This document shows, in pieces, positions 45,359 through 58,221 of a DNA stretch of 58,221 nt (positions are counted from its first letter, which is position 1; every line of letters starts with the position of its first letter). This stretch comes from Paulinella micropora. Lineage: Eukaryota > Cercozoa > Imbricatea > Euglyphida. The translations under genes were made by a program, and so were the position numbers. The DNA lies in assembly GCA_009731375.1 (NCBI GenBank), contig BJOX01000300.1, positions 268,890 through 327,110 of the forward strand. Reading direction: 5' to 3'. The notes beneath the pieces are model-generated. The model saw only the letters and a program-made list of their open reading frames with translations, was not told where the DNA came from and made no database searches.

Positions 45359-47760
45359 ATGAAAGCCGTCGTCTTTCACTTTGGCCCCGTACATGGACGA
45401 AGCTCCGCACAACTTTTGTCCACAGCCCTCATCGGCCGGCATGTGGAGCCCACCGGAGACGTGGAATACTTCTACAACGGTATGGCTTACCACCCCACCC
45501 TACGCTCATGGGGATACAAGGTGTCTTCACACCTTGGACTCATCGTGGGCAGTACCCCGGAATCAGTCCCGCGGAACATCATCCTGGATGTGCTCTCCGA
45601 AGGTGAATTGCTATTTCCTTGGTGTTGTAAGGAAACTCCGACCTCCGGCCAAGAGACTATGGCCCCCGCATTCGGCAGCCCGTACTACCAACGCTACGTC
45701 TTTAACCTACCGACTCGCGAGCGCTGCTTCGCCCTACAGCACTATTTCCACCGACTCCCTTGCATCGATCCCATATGGCTCAAGATCACTGCAACGGACT
45801 CCTACCACGACATCGCCGGTGTACCCGTACATGAGCGCTCCTATGAATGCACCGTCGACGTCCCCCGGAATAATTTTTGCAACAGCTCCCTGACCATCTA
45901 CTTCAACAATCCTGGCGATACTGAGTTCTTCGACAACATCATCAGGGATAATTGGATGGGATTAACACAACGAGTGCGAATCACATCTGGTGAAAGTACT
46001 CTAGGCGGCACCCCCGAAGCTAAACGCAACCTATCCAACTACCTTCGTGATGCTCACAACTGGACCAACCCTGAGGATGAAGCTGCTACAAATCGCGTGT
46101 GGCCCACCAGGTTCCATTGGGTCCGCTACGACAACATGGAATGGATCATAATACAAATCATCATCTTCCTTGTCGCCAGCCAAACCGGCCTCCGCGACAG
46201 CCGCGAGATCCACGTAGTCCATCATCCTGAGGGCGCCGTCCCATGCCACTATGACATCATCAACCCATACTCGCGGGAGAAACGCTCGCGAGGCTACCCC
46301 ATCGGCGTCCCTTGCACCCGCATGCGCGAAGATTTCCACGCCAATCCTCACTTCCAGGAGATGAAGGCGGATAGCAACTTCGCAGCCCAGCCAGTCGACG
46401 AGCATACCCCCGCGGAACGCTGGATCAACCTTAAGACCGCCGAAACCAGGGAGCGCCTTTACTACTTCTACCGTGAACAGAAAATGGCATTGTCGGATCT
46501 CCAATACGAGACCCTTCTGAACCTACCCCTCACAGTTCGAACGTTGAGCCCTCTGGAAACGCGCGGGCACTACCGCATCGGCTTCCTTTTCGGTAGCTTC
46601 ATCGACCCGGGATTTGACGTATGCGTCACAACCGCCGATCAACCCGCTGAACTAGGCTCGAGCGCGCGCCCGATCGACGTCGACTCGGTGGCGCATAACA
46701 CATTTCCGGCCGCAAGCTCAGGCTCCAGCTCCAGCTCCGACGCTAGCTCTAGCAGTTCGAACTCTAGCTCGTGCCCAGCACCCGCCAGCGCTCCAAGCCC
46801 CGCTTCCACTTCGTCTAGACCCTTCACCTACAGCGCTCCAAGATCTCCACCTACAGCTAGTAACTTCTATACCCTCTAGGACAAGCTGTAGACCGTCGAC
46901 ACCGTACCGGAGAAGAGAAGATGACGACGACGACGAATCCAAGCCTGGATCGCCCGGCCCAGCAGGTAGCCCACCGCCTGCGTCCTCATCATCGTCATCA
47001 TCATCATCCTCCTCTTCGACGGCGGCGACTTCTCCAACAACGCACGCCATGTGCCTACGGTCACAAGCACGGCAACAAGCAGAATGGCCGCTTGAGCCGG
47101 CCCCACAGCCAGTCTACCCAGGTATGTTCCGCCTTGCTGCCATCAGCCCTGACCTACGTACGGACATGCGCATCAAGATTTAGAAACAGCTCAGCCATCT
47201 CGCGCACATGGAATGGATCTGCTGCATCTCTTTGGGCGGAGTCAACGCCGCTACAGCATACCTCACGGACAAGCTCCACCCGAATTGGCAACGACACCTC
47301 TGGCACAAGATGACCAAATGGATCGACATCGGGCAACGCACGGGTAAACGGTTACCCCTTCCTCAACGCGTACCAGACTTCAAAGCTGGTACCCGACATA
47401 ATCTTCCCGATGGCCTCTTCGCCTTCCGAGCCTCCCGTGCCGCTTGTCTCATTCCCCACTTACCATGGTGCACATGCACAGGAAAGCACTGCGCAGGCAG
47501 CAAGCACTCCGCCCTGCCTACACAGCCAGCGTTTCAGCTCTCCGCTATTAACCCTAGCCTGGCAGTGCGCACCTCAGTCCGACAGGGGATCCTACATGAG
47601 CTCAACTACTTCAGCAACTGTGGCCTCATCATCCCCTACTCTCTGGACCGCGACTTCTTTAATGCATCGGGAGCCATCAAAGGTGTGGCAAGCATCAAAG
47701 ACAAGGAGCGCGTCTGGCAGATGTTGGCTGAACTAGTCTACAAAGAGAAATATAGTGTGG
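45359..47760 (+). pseudogene. Unrecognised large ORF with one frameshift and one stop (island gene 3)
   Basis: Open from a Met after a GAT repeat (45359) to a stop at 46879. The protein looks globular: GRHVEPTGDVEYFYNGMAYH, FALQHYFHRLPCIDPIWLKI, NFCNSSLTIYFNNPGDTEFF, RVWPTRFHWVRYDNMEWIII. A Ser/Ala/Pro-rich linker follows. Sense resumes in the next frame near 46865 with REDDDDESKPGSPGPAGSPP, meets an in-frame TAG at 47179, and continues from 47182 with KQLSHLAHMEWICCISLGGV and LNYFSNCGLIIPYSLDRDFF to about 47760. The original product was probably over 780 residues. Not recognised; the low number of lesions suggests recent decay or sequencing error. Confidence 0.6.
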
Positions 47761-47859
47761 ATCCTGTTCGGTATTCAATTGATATTGTTAAAATTTTAAT
47801 ATTAAATTATTTGAAGTTTGTGACCTTAACTTTCCTTGCCGCGAGGGAGGAGGAGGGAG

Positions 47860-47900
47860 GGATGGGGGGGGGGGGGGGGGGGGGGGGGGGNNNNNNNNNN
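47860..47900. other. Poly-G run and 10-N gap
   Basis: G homopolymer (about 47865-47890) abutting N at 47891-47900; marks a contig join at the end of the island. Confidence 0.95.
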
Positions 47901-48089
47901 TACGCACCTGCTCTGTCAGAAAAAAATATATATAAACTAACTTTTAAGTTATTAGTATGTTATTAATATTCGATTTCCATAAATTAAGATGGATTCATAA
48001 CCGGTGCAGAGGTCAGTTTGGCAATTAGGTTTGGCAGGACACAACTATTTTAAAATGACATCGCCTCTTTCACAGTTTTATTAATAATA

Positions 48090-49170
48090 ATATAAAAAGT
48101 AACCGTTACTTAACATTTAAATTTTGAATTTTTGAAAATAAAATATAATAAAATTATTATATTTTATAAAAGTAAAAAAAATTACTTGCATAAAAAACTG
48201 CAAGTATTTGTGTAGTACACTTGCAACTTGAAAAGTGGCAAAAATACTCCTTCCGTAAACAATAGTTAACAGTTACCAAATATTCAAATTTTGAATTTTT
48301 TAATTAAAATATCATGATAAATCATTATAGTATATCAATTTATTAATAAAATATATATAAATATGATTTTATGGAAAAAAAACCAGCAAGAACGAGTCGG
48401 GAAAGTGTGGGAGATGGACTATAAACTAAGCCAGGTCAGTAACTTACCTTTTAACGGTTAGAAAATTAAAAAATTCAAAAAAAATTCAAGAAAAGTGATT
48501 GAAATAATCAAAATCTACCCTAATCTTTTATCTTTTCGATAAAATCATAGTATATCTGTCTGCTTCAAGTCTTGTCATCCTTCTACTCGTGACAGTAATA
48601 ATATACAGGCTTGAAAAAAACAGTTAACCGTTACCTAACATTTAAATTTTGATTTTTTTAGAAGATAAAATCGAAAAAAATCATTATGTATAAAAATAAA
48701 GAATATATGTATGATTTGGTGTGAAAATCCAAGCAAGAACTAGTCAGGAGAGTGGGGGAGATAAACGGGAGATAGAAATCTGTGACCGCCGCAGTGACCG
48801 TTTAACAGCTAGAAAATTCAAAAATTCAAAAAAATTTCAATAAAAGTGATTGAAATAATGAAAATCTACCCTAATCTTGTATCTTTTCAATAAAATCAAA
48901 GTATATCTGTCTGCTTAAAGTCTTTTCATCCTTCGTGACAGTAATAATATACTTGAAAAAAACACAACAGTTAACCGTTACCCAACATTTAAATTTTGAA
49001 TTTTTTTAAGATAAAATCGAAAAAAATCATTATTAATATAAAGTATAAAAATAAAGAATATATGAATGATTTGGTGTGAAAATCCAAGCAAGAACTAGTT
49101 AGGAGAGTGGGGGAGATAAACGGGAGATAGAAATCTGTGACCGACCGTTTAACGGCTAGAAAATTCAGAG
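48090..49170. repeat. AT-rich ~355-bp tandem repeat, about three copies
   Basis: Blocks recur in order: AACCGTTACxxAACATTTAAATTTTGA (about 48100, 48620, 48970), GTGAAAATCCAAGCAAGAAC (about 48720, 49078; diverged at about 48375), and TGATTGAAATAATxAAAATC (about 48498, 48850). Spacing is about 350-360 bp between the last two units. No coding content. Confidence 0.82.
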
Positions 49171-49697
49171 TTTGAATGCCACTTAAAACGATTAATTTAA
49201 AAATCAGCTATGAATCACGTTGCCTTTTTCCCATATCACTGTCACTGCCTTTTTGTCCTTTTTACCTTGACACAGTCATAGCGGGTAGTAAATTTGTTGA
49301 CAAGGACGTAAGCAGTGAAAACTTACTGTGCACTAATCATGACTCATGACTGTGGAAACTTTTTCCCAAACTTCAACTGAAGTCAGCCTTCAAGTACTTT
49401 GCAGTAGCCTGTTTTGCGAAGATCAACTTAGCAAACTCACAATCTACGTTCAGTTGTGTTCGTATATTCAACCCAAGTCTGCAACAAGTGAGAAATATAC
49501 GTAGCCTACTAGTACTGTTTGAATAAACGAAGTGACCGCTCTGCTATTTACTGGACGGTATTTCACCTGCTCCTAGGAGTCAGGACTTAATGCAGCCACT
49601 CTAGAGATCTTTATTCACCCATTGGGGTTGTATCCAAACTCGGTGGCACAGCACGCTCTCTCTCTTTCACAGACACACTGTGACACTCACTCTCAGG

Positions 49698-49735
<38 letters not shown>

Positions 49736-49740
49736 TCCGA

Positions 49741-49779
<39 letters not shown>

Positions 49780-50330
49780 ACTTTCTTACCTTTTTTCTTT
49801 CTGATTTTCTTTTCCTTTCTCCTTTGCTTTCTTTTCAATTCCTCTCTCTTTTCTCGTTTCTTCCTCTTTGACCCGATTGATTATTTTCGACTCCATTTCC
49901 ATTGAACACGACGCATGACCCAGTCTTTTCCGCTACTGCTTCGTATCGGCTCTTCTCAATCTCATTATCCTTCAAGTTTTAGGCCGATGTGAGCGAATAA
50001 GAAGGGGGAGAAGGGATGTGTTTATTCTATGGAGTACTGTCGTATTTACATTTACATTGTACTTTTCCAGACTTGCCATTTCCTTTCTATTCAAAGATGT
50101 TGATACCTTACAGTATACAATATTATTGCACTGCCGGGATCATGTCAGGCATTCAAGTTTTCTCTTCTCTACGTTCTATTTTTTCTTTGGACCTTAAGCA
50201 CTACAGCTTTCCCTGCTCATGATCATAATCCTCTCTCTGTCGCTTCTTTCGATAACATCAGCAACTAGATGTCAATCTGTAACAGTTGCTTGAGAATATT
50301 ATTGACATGGCATAGTTGCTCGTAATCGTT
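49170..50330. other. Ordinary and CT-rich sequence, no gene recognised
   Basis: (CT)n at about 49698-49775, otherwise unique sequence with only short open frames and no recognisable product. Confidence 0.5.
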
Positions 50331-50335
50331 TTTGA

Positions 50336-50690
50336 GCTGGCTACTCGTATCCGTTTGTGTTACCCGCATTTTCCTGTTCCAATGTGGTACACCCACCACC
50401 GCTTTCCTCACGATTGCTGAGACGCGTACGGCCAACAGATATCGTCATCTCGCATGTGATCGCGTACTCTGATGCACATCCTACTTATTCAACCAGCACG
50501 ACCTAGTCTCTGATTCTTCATAGTTCCCAAGCTATCTGCTCATATTCGTTCGTGTTACATTTTACCAGTTCCCATTGGGTACACCCACAACCACTTTTCT
50601 CACGATTACTGCGACGGTCAACATCTATTGCCATTTTGCCTGTGACTCCGATGGCGTGTTCTGATGCGTGTCGGCACTGATCACACTCAG
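50336..50690. repeat. Diverged ~190-bp tandem duplication
   Basis: GGCTACTCGTATCCGTTTGT at 50338 corresponds to CTATCTGCTCATATTCGTTC at about 50530. GGTACACCCACCACCGCTTT corresponds to GGTACACCCACAACCACTTT, and both continue CTCACGATT. Noncoding; function unknown. Confidence 0.7.
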
Positions 50691-50953
50691 TCAAATTCAC
50701 ACAGCAAGGGAGGGAGCAGGGTAACCAGAAGCATTCTATTGCTCGGTCCCTTAATCTCCCACGGTTGTTCAACGTTAAATATCAATGAACGCAAGAGTAG
50801 AGATGGAAGTCCTAAAAACGTGCAACTTTTTGTCCATGTTGACAACACTGTCAAGGCTCTGCTACATCGCCATATTGAATCCCTGACCCAGATGCTCCTT
50901 TACAGATCATACACTCGCCTACGGATGGCCGCACTGCCTCACTACCACAAGAC

Positions 50954-54097
<3,144 letters not shown>

Positions 54098-54189
54098 CCA
54101 CGACACCGCGACACCACAAACACACACACACACCACACACACACACAGATACACACACATACCCACACACACGCACACAGCTCACATTC

Positions 54190-54588
54190 CTGTTTGGCCT
54201 ATGAGTGGTATCCCCGTTAGAGGTGTCAAGTGTGCATCATGCCAGCAGCAACTTATGCCTTCAAGTACTGCGTTTCACTTTTCTGTTAGGTGTGTTTGCC
54301 TAGTAGCTGCAGGTACAAGCACGAGTAGGTAGTTATGTCCAAACGCCTGCGACCTTTCTTCAGCAAATTAGGACAAGGTTGAAATTGAGCCTAGTTACCT
54401 TCATAGCCATCACCTTTCTCGTGATCGTGTTGATCTACATATTATGCCGGATGCTGCTATGATTGATGTTGGTTTCTGATTTCTTCTTGAGTAAACTGTG
54501 TTGGGTTGACTGCCTGCACTGTCCTCTTTGCTGAGGAGCAAAACAATTTAATCGAAAAACGTCACTGCTCTCAACCAACGCCTCAGCT

Positions 54589-54590
<2 letters not shown>
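54190..54590. other. Ordinary sequence, no gene recognised
   Basis: About 400 bp with no convincing frame. It may hold the promoter or further 5' exons of the minus-strand SAM-RING gene, but nothing specific is visible. Confidence 0.4.
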
Positions 54591-55388
<798 letters not shown>

Positions 55389-55661
55389 GGACACCGTGAT
55401 AGCCCAGTGGTCAAGTTCTACCATCTGGGCCCTGTCGCCAGTTCGATTCCCGTCGGTGCCACCAGTATTTTCATTGAACATACCGGTCTATTTCTGGACT
55501 AGTATTTTCATTGAACATACCGGCCCGTCTGGAAGTGTTGGAACTGCCCTTGCGGGGGTGTCATTAGAGCTTATCATCAATTCTTCGTACTCCCCTCACG
55601 GGTGAGACGATGGAGGCGCATGTGCAGAAATGCATCAGCCATTGACAGAGAAGCACTATTA
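55389..55661 (+). mobile_element. SINE-A, full copy, plus orientation
   Basis: GGACACCGTGATAGCCCAGT, box B GTTCGATTCC, GTCGGTGCCACC, and a body with a duplicated TATTTTCATTGAACATACCG segment. It ends AGAAGCACT and (ATT)n. This copy shows the element's 5'-to-3' layout directly. Confidence 0.85.
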
Positions 55662-55904
55662 TTATTATTATTACTATTACTATCATTATCCCTGAAAGGT
55701 GTTGGGAGTAGGGGGTGGGGTGAGGGGGAAAATGGAAATTGTGTAACACCCACCCCGCATTTCCGCACCCCTGTCCTCATAAATCATGGTTTGGGGGAAC
55801 CAGGAGGAGTTGGCCATGGGAGCTCATATTTGCAGGGTGGCTATCCCCAGACTCGATCTTGATGGTATGATTTTCAAAATAGGATGATCAAAATTATTTG
55901 TACC

Positions 55905-55906
55905 AT

Positions 55907-55991
<85 letters not shown>

Positions 55992-56066
55992 GCTACTACT
56001 ACTGCTACTACTAATACTACTAATACTACTACTATAGCTATATAGCTACTACTACTACTCTACGTA

Positions 56067-56110
<44 letters not shown>

Positions 56111-56111
56111 G

Positions 56112-56173
<62 letters not shown>

Positions 56174-56180
56174 TACTACT

Positions 56181-56254
<74 letters not shown>

Positions 56255-56329
56255 GGTACTAGTACTGGTACTACTACTAGTACTAGTACTAGTACTAGTA
56301 TAGTACTAGTACTAGTACTAGTGCTACTG

Positions 56330-56389
<60 letters not shown>

Positions 56390-56400
56390 GTACCACTAGG
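55905..56400. repeat. (CTA)n trinucleotide array
   Basis: CTA/ACT units with AGT/ACT palindromic blocks (TACTAGTACTAGTACTAGTA) near 56255-56320. Confidence 0.95.
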
Positions 56401-57589
56401 CTAGGCTAGTAGAGGTGACTGGTTTTTTCTTATTCAGCCAACGGGAAAAACGATAAAAATAACACGATAATGATGCAGAGTTTGCTTTCATAACCGCGTC
56501 AAATTTATGTTTTAACCCGAATTACAGCTTCAACATAAGAGTTGAGGCAGAACGTATTACACAAATCGTAAAACACAAGGCTTTTGATTTAACTACGATA
56601 ACTGTAAGGATATCAGATAATACTAACACACTGTTTTGCAGGAAAGTTTGCAACCCTAATTTTTCAATGGGGAAAATTCCGATAGGGTTCGAGAATCAAA
56701 CCTGGGGCTTAAAGATGCTAGGCTAGTAGAGGTGATTGTTTTTCTTATTCAGCCAAAAGGAAAAACGATAAAAATAACCCGATAATGATGCAGAGTTTGC
56801 TCATAACAGCGTTAAATTTATGTTTTAACCCGAATTACAGCTTCGACATAAGTGTGATTTTTCCCAATTGAAAAATTAGAGTGACAACTTTCCGGAAAAA
56901 TAGTGGATTAGTATTATCTGATATCCTTACAGTTGTCGCATTTAAATAAAAAAGCCTTGTGTTTTAGGATTTGTGTAATACGTTCTGCCTCCACTACTAG
57001 TACTACGACTACTAGGCTAGGCTAGGCTGATAGAGGAACTGTTTTTTCTTATTCAGCCAACGGGAAAAAAAATAAAAACAACTCGATCATGATGCAGAGT
57101 TTGCTATCATAACCGCCTTAAATTTATGTTTTAAACCCGAATTGCACCTTCAATATAAGAGTGGAGGCAGAACGTATTATATAAATCGTAAAACACAAGG
57201 CTTTTGGATTTAACTGCGATAAGAATATCAGATAATACTAATCCACGCTTTTGCCGGAAAGTTGCAGCCCTAATTTTTCAAAAAATTCCGACAGGGTTCG
57301 AGAATCGAACCTGGGTCTTAAAGATGCTAGGCTAATAGAGGTAACTGTCTTTTCTTAATCAGCCAACGGGAAAACGATAAAAAATAACCCGATAATGATG
57401 CAGAGTTTGCTATCATAACCGCGTTAAATGTTTTTAACCCGAATTACAGCTTCAACATAAGAGTGGAGGCAGAACGTACTATACAAATCATAAAACGCAA
57501 GGCTTTTTGATTTAACTGCGAAAAGAATATCAGATAATACTAATCCACGGCTTTGCAGGAAAGTTGTAACCCTAATATTTCAATTGGGA

Positions 57590-57590
<1 letters not shown>
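56400..57590 (-). repeat. SINE-B-like tandem array, four units, one internally inverted
   Basis: Units start at about 56400, 56707, 57012 and 57325, each with GCTAGGCTAGTAGAGG-like start, TTCTTATTCAGCCAACGGGA, CGATAATGATGCAGAGTTTG and, in units 1 and 3, GGGTTCGAGAATCGAACCTGG-like ends. Opposite in orientation to the copy at 28793-29262. In unit 2 the segment from about 56860 to 56995 runs in the other orientation. Confidence 0.8.

Positions 57591-58221
<631 letters not shown>

Noticed and set aside
49611-49871. E/R-rich or L/S-rich frames at 49.6-49.9 kb
   Set aside because: CT/GA dinucleotide repeat translation.

Overview
The window is eukaryotic. Gene remnants are split by GT-AG introns with consistent phases, there is a LINE and at least one tRNA-related SINE family, and the recognisable proteins are a class C (GABA-B-like) seven-transmembrane receptor, a SAM-domain protein and a C1-like/SAM/RING protein. 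The species cannot be named from the sequence. A microsatellite-rich protist or alga, or a simple metazoan relative, would fit (inference). Simple repeats are exceptionally dense: AAT/ATT and TAG/CTA trinucleotides, GATA and ACAT/TGTA tetranucleotides, plus penta- and hexanucleotides. Most long open frames here are translations of these repeats and are not genes. Sixteen N-runs mark assembly gaps.

Layout. 1-3.8 kb: ATT-tailed SINE copies, a third short repeat family and two large gaps. 4.0-10.3 kb, minus strand: the 7TM core and tail of a class C GPCR in about ten small exons separated by GATA and TGTA arrays, with many extra partial exon copies scattered in its introns. 10.8-16.2 kb, plus strand: an APE-endonuclease/reverse-transcriptase LINE, broken by frameshifts and stops and by a nest of SINEs at 12.1-14.75 kb. 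16.3-28.1 kb: a duplicated gene-fragment family inside and around a large inverted duplication (arms about 18.9-21.7 and 24.7-27.6 kb) made mostly of tetranucleotide arrays. 28.2-29.9 kb: TAG/CTA arrays and a second repeat family (SINE-B).

29.97-40.46 kb, plus strand: a modular gene or gene cluster. Four phase 0 exons each carry one copy of an unrecognised ~95-residue domain, a variable low-complexity or very long E/R/K-rich helical middle, and a conserved NHSxQ-type end. A SAM domain split over three exons and Ser-rich tail exons follow. 42.2-47.8 kb: a microsatellite-poor, C-ending-codon island holding three unrecognised, frameshifted gene remnants (+, -, +). 47.9-49.2 kb: AT-rich ~355-bp tandem repeat. 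50.95-54.1 kb, minus strand: a C1-like zinc finger/coiled-coil/SAM/RING protein, probably an E3 ubiquitin ligase. 54.6-58.2 kb: trinucleotide arrays with one SINE-A copy and a tandem array of SINE-B, one unit of which is internally inverted.

The recurring theme is coupling between microsatellites and duplication. SINE families carry trinucleotide tails that match the dominant trinucleotide arrays, and exon scraps of the receptor gene are copied between GATA arrays. All exon models are hand-made from splice signals and phase, without RNA evidence.
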